A DNA stretch of 64,000 nucleotides from Sorghum bicolor (GCF_000003195.3 NC_012870.2:31648769-31712768), one strand, 5' to 3'. Shown: positions 22,659-34,900, counted from the first letter of the stretch. The notes: generated by a model not told the origin, from the sequence alone. Made by a program: numbers and translations.

Positions 22659-23967
22659 ATGCCTGTAAGACTCGTCGCCGCCGACGACTGGCGCCCGTCG
22701 TCGATGACGGAGCGCCGGCTGTTGGAGCTTGAGAAGGAGGGACTGCTGTGCCGCCGCACCTCGCTGTCGTCGCCAGAGTGGATCGCGCCGCCGGCGAGCC
22801 ACAGGGCGCCTCAGCCGCCCGAGGGCTACGTGGTGTCGTTCGCCAAGTTTCACCGCCATGGTCTGGGCGCGCCTCCAAGCCGCTTCATGCGGGCCCTCTG
22901 CTTCCATTATGGGGTGGAGCTCCAGCACTTCTCTCCGAACGCCATCACCGTAGCGGCGGTCTTCGCCGCCGTGTGTGAGGGCTTCCTGGGGATGATGCCG
23001 CACTGGGAGCTGTGGCTCCACCTCTACAGGGGCGAGCTGTTTCACGCCTCCCCCGGAACCACGGGCGTAAGGAAGCCCGTGCGAGCGGGTTGCCTCAATT
23101 TGGTGCAGAAGACGGGGAAGACGGACCGGCCGCGGGAGTACATCCCGGTAGGGTTGTCGACCAACCACGCCGGCTGGGACTCCCAATGGTTCTACCTGCG
23201 GAACGACGACAACCTCCCGCAGTCTCTCTGACGATGTCGAGCGTCTGAAGGGAGAGTTGTTGGAGAAGAGTGGAGCCGTCGCTCAGGCTGGCAGGGTGAT
23301 CGAAGATCTCCGCGTCGCCAATACTGAGCTGGCGCGCTCCAACAGAGAGATCGAGCGTGCCAACACCAGATTGGTCGGCGAGAACACGGCCCTAGAGGAG
23401 AGCATCAAAGGTATGTTTCCTTTGTCGAATTTCCTTTTCGAGGTGTGCTTGAGTTTTTTCTAAAGCTTCTTTGTATTGGTATTTATAGGGCTCAAGGACG
23501 AACTCCTGGCCGCCCAAGCCGAGGCTCGCAACACCAAGGCTCAGCTCGAGGCTGAGGTTGCTTTGAACCGTCGAGTGCGGACGGCGATAAGCGATCTCTC
23601 GACCTCTTGGGAAGTCGAGCCTATGGATGAGTCGAGGGAGGACACTCGAGGCGACGCCCTGATCGACCAGTTGTGCTACATAGGCGCAACGCTGCGAGAT
23701 CGGGTGCGGGATGCCCTCCACATCGGGGTGAAGCGGGCGATGGCAGTTGTCTGCTCGGGCTTCTCCTACGACATGGAGGTGGTGTCCCATGGCTTCGTCA
23801 CCGACATCTCCAAGACCGACGCGGAGAACGAGGAGAGGCTCCATGCCTTGATCGACGACGCGGAGGCTCCTGGGGAAAGGTTGGCCAAGCTCTTCGAGCC
23901 TGAGGTGCTCCCTCCTGAGGCTAGCTCGGGCGGAGGCGAGGGCGGTGAGGATCGTGCTGTTGATTGA
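22659..23967 (+). pseudogene. B extra gene: Transposase_28-like ('gypsy type transposon' domain) protein with coiled coil, internally damaged
   Basis: Oriented opposite to B gag-pol. Frame one (22659-23231) gives an N-terminal domain like the plant 'putative gypsy type transposon' (Transposase_28) domain: FAKFHRHGLGAPPSRFMRAL, then LHLYRGELFHAS and a WFYLRND tail. It stops at 23229-23231. The next frame (from about 23226) encodes a heptad-rich segment (SDDVERLKGELLEKSG) up to a GT donor at 23411. After an intron with AG at 23487-23488, exon 23489-23967 encodes a further helical and acidic tail. Against the six-exon C homologue the middle linker exons are missing, so an internal deletion with frameshift is inferred. 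Function unknown. Confidence 0.7.
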
Positions 23968-24476
23968 GGCCTGCGAGCCTGCTCAGGGCGCCTGTGGCCC
24001 CTTGTACGATACTTTATTAATTTTGCTGTTACATGAAATTGTTAACTGCTTATTTGTCTTTCCGCTCGAGGTTCCTTTGTTTCTCTTTATTCCTACGTTC
24101 GTATCCCTTGCTCGAACTTTCGTCAGAAACAAACTCGATTTCCGTAGCCCAGGGGTGTGGGAGTTTCCCGGCTCATTATCCCTCGGCCTTTGAGGGGCTC
24201 GAGGTGCCTTAGCTACTCGAACCGTGTAAGGTTTACCAAGCAAGAAAAGAAAATTTCTTGGCTTTTTCAACGCTTGGGGAGGGGTCGTCCCTCTGGTAGC
24301 CCCCGAGGGGGTGCGGACTATGATGGGTCATGGTCGGCATCCCCTTTTGACGTCGAGACTATAACTCGTAACTATTTTTGGTGCAGAAAGAAGCCGCTCG
24401 AGGGAAAGACTTTATTTATTCATGCATTCGTTTACAAAGTCTTCGTTCAAAAAGTAGGATCGTAAATCTAGGACTT
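23968..24476. other. B: gap between the convergent extra gene and pol
   Basis: About 510 bp between the stop of the plus-strand extra gene and the minus-strand pol stop. No coding frame supported. Probably holds both 3' ends; several CTCGAGG words are present. Confidence 0.5.
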
Positions 24477-27400
24477 CTAGGGGTAGAATCGACGTAGCTG
24501 TTCGATGTTCCATGCGTTGGTGAAGACTGCCCCCTTTTCGTCCGCCAATTTGTACGTTCCTGGCTTAAGGACCTCGGCCACCACATACGGGCCTTCCCAA
24601 GGTGGGGTCAGCTTGTGGCGTCCTTGGTTGCTTTGCCGGCGTCGTAGGACAAGGTCGCCTACGTTGAGGTCCCTCTTGCGCACGTGCTTGTCGTGGTAGC
24701 GTCGGAGTCTCTGCTGATATCTAGCAGAGTTGAGGAGGGCCATGTCTCGAGCCTCCTCGAGTTGGTCGACCGCGTTTTCCTGAGTCTCTTTGTTCGATTG
24801 CTCGTTGTAAGCCTTGAGTCGTGGTGACCCATATTCGAGGTCTGTGGGGAGGATGGCTTCAGAGCCGTAGACCATGAAGAACGGGGTGTATTTTGTCGCC
24901 CTGCTTGGCGTTGTCCTAAGGCTCCATAGGACTGAGGAAAGCTCCTCGACCCATTTCTTGCCGAATTTCTTCAATCGATTGTAGATCCTTGGCTTGAGTC
25001 CTTGCAGAATCATGCCGTTGGCACGCTCGACCTGGCCGTTAGTTCGAGGGTGGGCTACTGCGGACCAGTTCACACGGATGTGATGCTGATTGCAGAAATC
25101 CAAGAACTTTCTGCCAGTGAACTGGGTGCCGTTGTCGGTGATGATGACATTGGGGATCCCAAATCGATGGATGATGTCGGAGAAGAAAAGGACGGCCTGC
25201 TCGGAGCGGATGTTGGTGATGGGTCGAGCCTCGATCCATTTGGAGAACTTGTCGATGGCCACCAGCAAATGGGTATACCCTCCTTTCGCCTTTTGTAGAG
25301 GTCCTACTAAATCGAGCCCCCATACCGCAAACGGCCAGGTGATGGGGATCATCTGAAGAGCGTGGGCGGGCAGATGCGTCTGTTTGGCGTAGAATTGGCA
25401 CCCATGACACGAGCGTACGAGCTCGATGGCATCCGCCACGGCCGTTGGCCAGTAAAAGCCTTGCCGAAAAGCGTTTCCTACAAGGGTCCGTGGGGCGGCG
25501 TGGTGGCCACAAGCCCCCGAGTGCAGGTCATCGAGGAGTTTTCGGCCTTCCTCTATGGTGATGCAACGTTGTAAGACCCCCGTCGGGCTCCGTCGATATA
25601 GCTCGTTGTCTTCGCCATAGATCACATATGATTTGGCCCGTCGAGTGATACGACGAGCTTCTGTCTTGTCTTCTGGCAACTCACCGCGGATAAGGCAGTC
25701 GAGGAACGGTGTGCGCCAATCGAATGGTCGACCCGGTCGTCGTTCTATTTCCATCACCTCTTCCTCCATCAAGAGCGCATCGACAGCATTGGTTGGTTGT
25801 GCGATGGTGGTGTCGACGCCAGCCCCCGTGCCTAGGTCGACGGATGGCTCGTGAAGATCCTTTGAGAATGCATCAGGCGGCACTGTGCCTCTGGTAGATG
25901 CAATCTTGGCGAGTTCGTCGGCTGCCTCGTTGTAGCGTCGAGCGACATGGACAAGCTCGAGGCCGTGGAACCTGTCTTCGAGTCGACGCACCTCCTTGCA
26001 GTATGCTTCCATTTTTGGGTCATGGCAACTCGAGGTTTTCATTACCTGGTCGATGACGAGTTGGGAGTCACCTCAGACGTCGAGGCGTCGGACTCCTAAC
26101 TCGATAGCGATCTTAAGACCGTTGACGAGGGCCTCATATTCTGCGACATTGTTAGATGCGGCAAAATGAATCCTGATTACATACCTCATGTGGACGCCCA
26201 AGGGTGAGATGAACAGCAGGCCGGCCCCGGCCCCAGTTTTCATGAGTGACCCGTCGAAATACATCGTCCACAACTCCGCCTGGACCTGAGTCGGGGGAAG
26301 CTGGGAGTCTGTCCATTCCACGACGAAGTCTACCAGGGCTTGCGATTTGATGGCCCTTCGAGGCGCGTAAGTGAGAGTCTCGCTCATGAGCTCGACCGAC
26401 CACTTTGCTATCCTTCCCGTGGCCTCCTTGCTCTGGATTATCTCGCCCAAGGGGAAAGAAGAGACCACCGTGATAGGATGACCAAGGAAGTAATGCTGCA
26501 ATTTGCGGCGGGCAAGGATTACGGCGTAGATCAGCTTCTGGATTTGGGGGTAACGCGTCTTGGTCTCCGAAAGCACCTCGCTGACGAAATAGACTGGCCT
26601 TTGGACTGGCAGCGCGTGACCCTCCTCTTGTCTTTCGACCACCACCGCCGCGCTGACGACCTGGGTCGTCGACGCGACGTAGAGGAGCAGCGGCTCCGCA
26701 GGTTGAGGTGGAACCAGGACTGGTGCCGAGGTCAGCGTCTTTTTCAGTTTTTCGAGCGCTTCCTCGGCCTCGGGGGTCCAAGAAAAACGCTCGACCTTCT
26801 TCAGGAGTCGATATAATGGTAATGCCTTTTCTCCTAGTCTCGAGATGAAACGGCTCAGAGCCGCCAGGCACCCCGTGACTCTCTGCACACCCTTGATGTC
26901 TCGGATTGGCCCCATTTTCGTGATGGCCGAGACTTTCTCGGGGTTGGCCTCGATACCGCGCTGTGAAACAATATATCCTAGGAGCATGCCTCGAGGCACG
27001 CCGAAAACACACTTCTCGGGATTAAGCTTGATCCGGCTGGTGCGTAAGCAGCTGAAGGCAACCTCGAGGTCCTGGATCAGGTCTCCTCGTCGCTTTGACT
27101 TGACGACAATGTCGTCGACGTAGGCCTCGACCGTTGAGCCTATATGTTCGCCAAATACGTGGAGCATGCAACGTTGATACGTGGCTCCCGCGTTTCGAAG
27201 CCCAAATGACATGGTCACGTAGCAATACATCCCGAAAGGTGTGATGAAAGAGGTCGCGAGCTGGTCGGACTCTTTCATTTTTATTTGGTGGTAACCAGAA
27301 TAAGCATCAAGGAAAGAAAGGGTTTCACATCCCGCGGTAGAATCGACAATCTGATCAATGCGTGGCAATGGAAAGGGAACTTTTGGACATGCTTTATTCA

Positions 27401-27704
27401 AACTAGTATAATCGACACACATCCTCATTTTCCCATTCTTTTTCTTAACTAATACAGGGTTCGCTAACCAGTCAGGATGATGAACCTCCTTGATGAATCC
27501 GGCCGTCAAAAGCTTGTGGACTTCCTCGCCAATGATCTTGCGCTTTTCCTCGTCGAATCGGCGCAACCGCTGCTTCACTGGCTTGGAACCGGCTCGAATC
27601 TCCAAGGAGTGCTCGGCGACTTCCCTCGGTATGCCCGGCATATCCGAGGGACTCCATGCAAACATATCAGCATTTGCACGGAGAAAGTCGACGAGCACGG
27701 CTTC
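24477..27704 (-). pseudogene. B pol: reverse transcriptase, RNase H, second RNase H, integrase (one internal stop)
   Basis: In frame with the upstream gag-protease across an amber codon at 27705-27707. Order: RT with the catalytic box YVDDIVVK and [16 protein letters not shown]; a first RNase H with degenerate active-site positions; a second RNase H (MYFDGSL...NNVAEYEAL...); integrase with a zinc region (H-x3-H, CHGC), catalytic Asp in WGLDLVG and ITDNGTQF, and Glu in NGQVERANG. A TGA at 26073-26075 splits the second RNase H between LDV and GDSQLV, probably from CGA by C-to-T. Downstream is open to the stop at 24477-24479. The dual RNase H places it in the Tat lineage. Confidence 0.9.
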
Positions 27705-30700
27705 CTATTTGGGGTCGAGGTCGGTGCTGATCGTCAGCACCTTGCCGTCGGAGTTGTTGGGGTCGAGCGGGATCTTCTTAGTTCCTTCCGCCGCCTCGAA
27801 GCTGCCCGCATGACGTTTAGGCTCTGGAGCCTCAGCGGCCATGGCCTCGAGCTTTGCAACGAGCTCGGTGGAGCTCTCGACCGCCTCCCCGTACTCGACG
27901 CACTCGACGTCGCACTCGTACGCGTGCTCGAAGGAGGAACTGACAGTGATGACGCCTTTGGGACCAGGCATCTTCAGCTTCAAGTATGTGTAGTTGGGTA
28001 TAGCCATGAACTTGGCGTAGCCCGGGCGCCCGATGATGGCGTGGTACGTGCCTCGGAACCCAACCACCTCAAAGGTGAGGGTCTCCTTCCTGAAGTTGGC
28101 CGCCGTGCCGAAGCAGACCGGTAGGTCGATTCGACCTACTGGCAGTGCCTTTTTCCCTGGTACGACGCCATGGAAACCGCCGGCGCTTGGCTGGAGGCGT
28201 CCTCTATCGATGCCGAGGAGATCGAGGGTCTCGAGGTAGATGATGTTGAGGCTGCTGCCACCATCCATCAGCACTTTCGAGAGTCGGGTGTTGACGATGA
28301 TGGGGTCGACGACGAGCGGGTAGACGCCTGGGGCGACTACCTTGTCAGGGTGGTCTTCTCGGTCGAAGGTGATGGGAGTGCTCGACCAGCTAAGATACTG
28401 GGGCACCGCCATTCTTGCTGTAAAGACTTCGCGACGCTCCCTTTTGCGCTGCCTCGCGGTCAACTGGGTCGAAGGCCCGCCATAGATCATGTAGCAGTCG
28501 TGGACGGCGGGGAAGCCGTCGTCATCTTTGTTATCCTCCTTGCCGCCAGCCTTCTCCTTCTTGGAGTCCTCACGCGTATCTTTTTTGAACCCCTGACCGT
28601 CGAAATGCTTTCTCAGCATACGACAGTCCTTGAGTTTGTGGTTAGCGCCTCCCTTATGGTAAGGGCACGGCTCCTCCAACATCTTGTCGAAGATGCCTCC
28701 CTCCGGAGGGCTTCGCGGCTTCTTTCGATCCATGGCGGCGACGAGGTCGTCACCTGAGTCTTCCTGGTGGAACTGCCGCACTTTCTGCTTCTTTTTATTT
28801 TTCTTGAGGCCTCGACTAGAAGTCCCATCTTCATTGACGGGCTGCTTGCCTTTTCTTCCTTCTGAGCTGAAGAAGGCGCCGACTGCCTCCTGCCCTGCCG
28901 CGTAGTTAGCTACTACGTCCATCAGCTCGTCGACGGTCTGAGGTCGATTGCGGCCTAATTCTCGCACCAAGTCTCGACTGGTGGTGCCCGAGACAAATGC
29001 CAAAATGACGTCGTGGTCGGGGATGTGTGGCAACTCAGTGCGCTGCTTCGAGAAGCGTCGAGCGTACTCCCGAAGAGCCTCTCCTGACTTCTGCTTGCAT
29101 TTGCTGAGGTCCCACGAGTTCCCTGGCCGTATGTAGGTCCCTTTGAAATTACCCTCGAAGACTCTGACCAGATCAACCCAGTTGTGAATCTGATTGGCAG
29201 GGAGTTCCTCGAGCCATCGACGGGCGGTGTCGGAGAGGAAAAGGGGTAGCTGTCTGATGATGGCCCGATCATCCCCTCGAGCGCCACCTAGCTGACAAGC
29301 CAGCCTGAAATCGGCCAGCCATAGCTCTGGCTTGGTTTCTCCATTGTACTTCGCGATGCTGGTTGGGGGTCGAAATGGACTAGGCAGGGGCGTGGTGCGA
29401 ATCGCCCTGCTGAACACCTGCGGGCCCGGTGGCTCGGGGGCCACCCGGTCCTCGTCGCTGTTGTACCTCCCACCGCGATGCGCGCTATAACCACGTTCTT
29501 CCGCGTCTCCGTGCCGGCGGCGTCTATTTTCTTTGATGTCGTGTCGCGCGTCGTGTCGACGTTGATTGTCGGCAGGGAGGATGAGAGCAGTCTTTCTACC
29601 TCGAGGGGGAGGTTGTTGCTGTACAGACACCTCCTCTTCGATTAGAGGCTGTTCGTCGCGCTTCTCTGTGGCAGCTCCTCGTCGTCGAGATGCCAAACTT
29701 TCGGCTTGTTGAACTGCTGCCACCTGGAGCAATGTCTGAACTTCATCTCGAATGCGTCGGGCCTGGGAATTTGATGGTTCTGGCATGTTACGTAGCAGCA
29801 TCGTCGCTGCCACTACATTCTGGCCTGCTCGAGGGAAACGGCTGACAGGTTGCTCCGCCTCTGCGTCACCGACGATCTGTCGATGTACCTCTCGAGCGCG
29901 TCTGCGGACACTTCCGCCCGGCGGGTAGGGCAGGTCTTGTTCGAGGATTTGCTCGAGCAGGACGAGGCGCTCGCGATCTTCGTCGAGCTTCATCTTGAGC
30001 TCCCGCAGCTGCGCGAGCTGCGCAGTTCTATCTTCCTGAGGAAGAGGGTCGAGCCGTCCGTCGTTCCCAGGCGTCCTGGGGTCTTCTTGCGCCGCGGGGG
30101 CTTGACCACCCGCAGCAGCATCCCGTGTCTCGTCGGTGGTTTCTACCGCCCCGTCGAGGTGATAGGATTCCCTCGTAGGGTCATAGCTGTCTGTCTCGGA
30201 GTCGGAGTCCGGTTCGGCGGCGTGGAAACACCCACATCCTTCCTCCAGCAATCGTTGCCTGAGGGAGGTGATCGAGTATCGTCCGGGGCCTAGACGGCGG
30301 AGGCCTCGTACTCGGGAAAGGTCCGGCAGTTCGGCCGCCGGCCGCCGCGCTTCAGAGCTACGTGGGATGACCATTGGTCTTTCTACGTACGTCTGGGCGT
30401 TTGGGCATATCGCCTTGGCGAGCGACGCCGCGGCGTTGTCCAACCCGAACGGCAGTGCCGCCCTTGGAGAGAACAACCCGTGTGGAAGTAGCCTAGCTGC
30501 GGTGGGGGAGGGCGCGCGAGACGCGTCTTCCCCCGTCGTCGCGCGGTGCTGAGTCGTCGTGCTTGTTGCTCGGTCACACGGTGTTGCTGACTTGTGGCCC
30601 ACATCCTGCCTTGCGCGAGTTGTTGGTCGTGCTGAAGCAGAGGGGCCGCGGTGGTGCTGCCCGCGCCTCTTCTTAGGCGGGGAGGCGTGGTGGTGAGGGC

Positions 30701-30857
30701 GTCTCGGAGCCTTCAACCGTGCTGGCGTAACGTGGACTCCTCCTGGTCCTTTGACTGAGAGCAAGATCATGTCGTAGCCGGAGCCCGTAGACATGAACTC
30801 GAGACTCCCAAACCAAATCACCGTGGAGCGCGGGAGCGGCGAGGCAAGAGTAGCCAT
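27705..30857 (-). CDS. B gag-protease polyprotein
   Basis: About 1,050 codons from the ATG at 30857 (MATLASPLPRS), the first after the primer site, to the TAG at 27705-27707. Seen in order: a long Arg/Pro/Ser-rich N-terminus; a Retrotrans_gag capsid-like domain near residues 520-690 (ARRWLEELPANQIHNWVDL); a zinc-knuckle-like C-x2-H-x5-H-x4-C (CPYHKGGANHKLKDC); and an aspartic protease with VLMDGGSSLNIIYLETL. It ends DLDPK, then amber, then the pol frame without a shift, suggesting readthrough. Gag forms the virus-like particle; protease matures it. Confidence 0.9.
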   Translation of the reverse strand: MATLASPLPRSTVIWFGSLEFMSTGSGYDMILLSVKGPGGVHVTPARLKAPRRPHHHASPPKKRRGQHHRGPSASARPTTRARQDVGHKSATPCDRATSTTTQHRATTGEDASRAPSPTAARLLPHGLFSPRAALPFGLDNAAASLAKAICPNAQTYVERPMVIPRSSEARRPAAELPDLSRVRGLRRLGPGRYSITSLRQRLLEEGCGCFHAAEPDSDSETDSYDPTRESYHLDGAVETTDETRDAAAGGQAPAAQEDPRTPGNDGRLDPLPQEDRTAQLAQLRELKMKLDEDRERLVLLEQILEQDLPYPPGGSVRRRAREVHRQIVGDAEAEQPVSRFPRAGQNVVAATMLLRNMPEPSNSQARRIRDEVQTLLQVAAVQQAESLASRRRGAATEKRDEQPLIEEEVSVQQQPPPRGRKTALILPADNQRRHDARHDIKENRRRRHGDAEERGYSAHRGGRYNSDEDRVAPEPPGPQVFSRAIRTTPLPSPFRPPTSIAKYNGETKPELWLADFRLACQLGGARGDDRAIIRQLPLFLSDTARRWLEELPANQIHNWVDLVRVFEGNFKGTYIRPGNSWDLSKCKQKSGEALREYARRFSKQRTELPHIPDHDVILAFVSGTTSRDLVRELGRNRPQTVDELMDVVANYAAGQEAVGAFFSSEGRKGKQPVNEDGTSSRGLKKNKKKQKVRQFHQEDSGDDLVAAMDRKKPRSPPEGGIFDKMLEEPCPYHKGGANHKLKDCRMLRKHFDGQGFKKDTREDSKKEKAGGKEDNKDDDGFPAVHDCYMIYGGPSTQLTARQRKRERREVFTARMAVPQYLSWSSTPITFDREDHPDKVVAPGVYPLVVDPIIVNTRLSKVLMDGGSSLNIIYLETLDLLGIDRGRLQPSAGGFHGVVPGKKALPVGRIDLPVCFGTAANFRKETLTFEVVGFRGTYHAIIGRPGYAKFMAIPNYTYLKLKMPGPKGVITVSSSFEHAYECDVECVEYGEAVESSTELVAKLEAMAAEAPEPKRHAGSFEAAEGTKKIPLDPNNSDGKVLTISTDLDPK

Positions 30858-30894
30858 CCGGAAAGTGGTGGGAAATCGGTGAAAAACACGCGGG

Positions 30895-30914
30895 GCCCCT
30901 ACCTGGCGCGCCAA
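30895..30914 (-). other. Primer-binding region of B
   Basis: On the minus strand TTGGCGCGCCAGGTAGGGGC follows the 5' LTR almost directly. The core TGGCGCGCCAGGTAGGGG is identical to that of element C (49779 on), so B and C probably share a primer tRNA. A1 and A2 use a different sequence. Confidence 0.65.
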
Positions 30915-30915
30915 C

Positions 30916-31962
30916 TGTCGGTGTTTTTTCCCCCGGGGGGTCACACCAACGAGTAAATTTGTATGCGTGCTCCCCTTTCCGGATGGTGATGCAAGAAGAC
31001 ACAGAGATTTATCCTGGTTCGGGCAAGAGAAGGCCCTACGTCCAGCGGGGGGAGAGAGTTTGTATTATCTTGCACCTAAGTGCTTGTACAGGGGCGAATA
31101 CAAGCGTGATATGAAGTGTGTAGCTCTACTACGGGTGTGTGTGTTCTTGTGTTGTGATGTCCCGTTCTTTTATTCCTGAGTCTCTCCTTTTATAGCTCCA
31201 AGGAGAGACACAGGGTACATGCGTAGATGTTAGAGTAGGGATCGATAGCCGCATGGAGCGCTGACCTACTCGAGGCTTCCGTACGGCATGGCCTCGAGCC
31301 GTCCCATCTTGATAGCTCGGTGATGATTACGCGTGCTCCTGTGTTCTGCCCTGCCAGCCGCCTTGTGCTGGTTCTGAGGTCGCATGCTTGTACGGTATGG
31401 TGGCGGATCCGGCGGGGTAGCTGTGATGAAGTCAGTCGACGCCCAACTTGTCCCTAGGAAGGGACCCTGTTCGGTCGAGGGTCGGACGCCGTGTAATATG
31501 CTGGTATCTGGAGCGCTGACCTTGGGTGTCTCGAGGGGGTCCCGATTAGACGTTCCATCCTTGTTTCCTGCGTCCTGACACGCCCTGGGTCGTTCGGTGG
31601 GAAGGCTGCAAAAAGAACGATGGGACAGAAGCTTGCTCCCTATCACGCCTTCCGTGACCTGTGTGTTAGGTGGGGAAGCGTCAGGTGCATTTAATGCTCC
31701 GGCCCGCGTGCGCGCGTCGGGCGGCGGACACTGTCCTCGCGCCCGACACCTCTCGGTTCGCTCGAGCCCGCTTCCGTCATCGACGGCAGTCGTCGCTCGA
31801 GTCCTGAACCGATTCGCTCGACGCTATTTCCGTCTTCGAGGCTGCGACCGTCGATGGCGGCGCATACGTAAGATTAGAGCGTCGAATTAAGGGTCTCGAC
31901 CTTCGTACGGGCAATCTTATAATGCGCATCGCTGAGGGTACCCCTTACCGATACCCTCAACA
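30916..31962 (-). repeat. 5' LTR of B (right end)
   Basis: 1,047 bp, the partner of 20780-21828. Differences found by reading: six substitutions and a GT-repeat length change (near 31,139). It ends exactly at the ACTGT duplication. Confidence 0.93.
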
Positions 31963-34900
31963 ACTGTCTAATACGGTTTTCAACGCCGTGGCAAGAACTT
32001 TCAAGGAAGGACAAATCCCACCAGATTATGTGGGCCCCTCCCATCATCAGCCAACGGCACCAGAGGTCACGGCTCCATCGGCTGCCTTGACGACTGCAAG
32101 TGCACAATCTGCCGTCCCTCCAAGTACATCGGGGACTACTGGTGCACTATCTATGCCGATGACAACCAACCCACAAATTTCAGTTGGGCAGCATAAACTG
32201 ACAACAGATATGTTGGCATCGGCAATGTCAGGGTTGACTCTTCCTCCCAACTGGTGGGGTTACGGTATGCCTCCAGAGTTGACACCGGGAACATCACAAA
32301 TAACTGACATGAGGGGCAAAACTCCTATGACATCGGCACCTCCCAATGCGCCGGTGAACCAGAGTCCTCGGTATACCACAACTACTACTGCAAGGCCTCA
32401 CACTGGAAATCCTCAAGATTCAATGTTCCAAATGCCCAACGCATCGGCAGAGTCAATGCTGATGCAACAGAGGTCTATGGCCCAGTCGGGGTATGTCAAT
32501 TCAACGACGGTACCCAATTACCAATCATCGGCAGCACCTATGCCGATGAACGCTAATAATGGATGGCTTGGACAGCAAGCCTTTCCACAATCACCCCAGC
32601 AGAGTTACCAGACTACAGGGTTCCAGCAAGGGCAGGTCTATCCCGGGTTCCAAGGTCAGGGGATTCCCAACCAGCCAATGAATTTTGGACAGCAACTCGG
32701 AGGACAGCCAATCGGTGGACAGCAGTTTGGTGGTCCGCAGATTGGAGGACAGGTGATCAATACAATGTTCCGTGCAGATCACGTCCCGAACAGACATGTG
32801 GAGGTTCGCCACCAAGTGCCAGATCCGCAGCCGCCTCATCGGCAAGATGCCGATGCATATTGGGCCGATAAGATTGCTGAAGTAATGAGGGAACAATTTG
32901 GGATAAAACCCAAAGTCAACACTTACTCTTATCGGACACCGTATCCTCCCGCGTATGATTTGATCCCGCTTCCACATCGGTACAAGGTACCAGATTTTAC
33001 AAAGTTTTCCGGGCAGGACGACACGTCAACCATGGAGCATGTCAACAGGTTCATCATTCAATGTGGAGAGGCTGGTAACAGGGACGAATTGAGGGTTCGT
33101 CTATTTTCATCATCATTGTCTGGATCGGCCTTTACTTAGTTCATATCATTACCTCCCAACTCAGTAATTACTTGGGCCGATCTAGAGAAGCAATTCCACA
33201 AATACTTCTTCTCGGGGGTTCATGAGAAGAAGATCACCGACTTGGTCAAGTTGAGGCAACGTAATGATGAGTCGGTTGAAGGTTTTGTGCAGAGGATACG
33301 AGAGGTCAAGAATAAATGCTATAGCTTGGTTCTGGATGATCGGCAGCTAGCCGATTTGGCTTTCCAGGGTTTGTTGCCACATATCAGGGATAAGTATGCC
33401 TCTTAGGAGTTCAAAAGTTTAAGTCATTTGGTGCAGAGGATTTCTGATCAAGACATCAAGCCTTTCGAGCCTAAAAGAGCATGGAATAGGAAAGTGTCAT
33501 TTGTCGATGAAGCAACAAGCTCAGATTCTGATGAAGAACCAGTAATCGGCTTGGCAGAGTGGGTAAAAAACAAGAAGCCGATGTCTTGTCCTTTTGGGAA
33601 GAAGGAACCAGAGAAGTTTGCTTTTGACACCGCTAAGGCTGATAGGATATTTGACTTTCTGCTTCAGGAAGGTCAGATCAAACTGTCACCTAACCATGTG
33701 ATCCCATCGGCAGAAGAGTTGAAGAGGATGAGATATTGCAAGTGGCATAATGCAACTTCCCATGACACCAACGAGTGCAAAGTATTCAGACAGCAGCTGC
33801 AATCGGCTATAGAGTCAGGGAGAATCAAGTTTGATAGTTCCAAAGCCCAGAAGCCGATGAAGATAGACCAACATCCTTTCCCGACAAACATGTTGGATGC
33901 TAAGGGGAAGGCTAAGGTCTTAACATCGGAGACAGCTGAGAAGAGTGCATCGGTAGATCCTCAGCATCAAGTTACTACTGCCGATGCAAGAAGTAAGGGC
34001 TTGGTCCAGGAAGGAACTAGCTCAGGAAGGCCTCCTCGATCTGGTGTCGTCATAACTCATAGAAGGCCTCGAGGAAATTGGCAACAACGGGAAGATCGGT
34101 ATCGGCGCCAGCAGGAAGATTATCGACGGGAAGAAGAAAGACGCCGACAGGAGTGGAATCGGCACAGGGATCATTGGAATTGTCCATTCTTCATCCATTG
34201 TTGGGAGGAAAATATCAAGCTTCCTACTGTCAGAGACTGCCCTGAGTGCAACGGTTATGATCGGTACGATAGGATCGATCGGCATTATCATGATGATGAA
34301 CGGCGATTTAATGGGCCGATCAGAGGAAGGGTGTCAGTTCATGACCGGCTGGGGGGCAGATTTAGTGGGCACGACAGTCTTAGTGACCGTGTCCAGTATT
34401 TTCCCAGGAACCAAGAAGAGCTCGAGGAAATGGCTGATGCGCGGGTTCCCGATGAATTCATATTTTGCAGGGATGCTAACACGCATCGTATGGAGTCAAG
34501 GGAGAACCGACGCCCGACGGCAAGGCAAAGGCCACTTCCTCCATGGTGCCCTGGAGGATTAACCAAGACACAGAAAAGGAGATTGCAACGTGAAAGGCAA
34601 GAAGAGCTAAACAAGGGAGAGAACTCTGGAAGTCGGCAGCCGTCAGACACTAAGAGGGAAGGTCCATCGGCAGGCGTCAACATGGTCTTCATGTTGCCGA
34701 TGGAGTTTCTTGCACCAGCCAGTGATGATGAGTTGGAATTTTCTGATCAGATAGCTCAGTTGGCTCTGGATCCGATGACGGCTATCTTTGAGAAACCTGC
34801 CGATGACGAGAGGCAGCATCTTAAAGCTCTGTTCCTCAAAGGAAGGGTTGATGGGCAGCCAATGACCAAGATCCTAGTTGACGGTGGAGCTGCTATTAAT

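Larger units (their letters stand above)
20780..31962 (-). mobile_element. Retrotransposon B: full-length Tat-lineage element nested in A1 gag
   Basis: An 11,183-bp element with LTRs at both ends and a perfect ACTGT duplication (20775-20779, 31963-31967). It is read on the minus strand: 5' LTR on the right, primer site, gag-protease, an in-frame amber codon, RT/RNase H/second RNase H/integrase, then an oppositely oriented extra gene, then the left LTR. The two LTRs differ by six substitutions and one 2-bp indel in about 1,048 bp. That suggests insertion roughly 0.2-0.3 million years ago at the commonly used grass LTR rate, making B the oldest of the three inserts. One nonsense codon in the second RNase H makes this copy defective. 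Confidence 0.93.

Noticed and set aside
27477..28757. Plus-strand open frames (about 195-215 codons) across B pol and gag
   Set aside because: Shadows of the GC-rich minus-strand gag-pol; no start context, domain or splice support.
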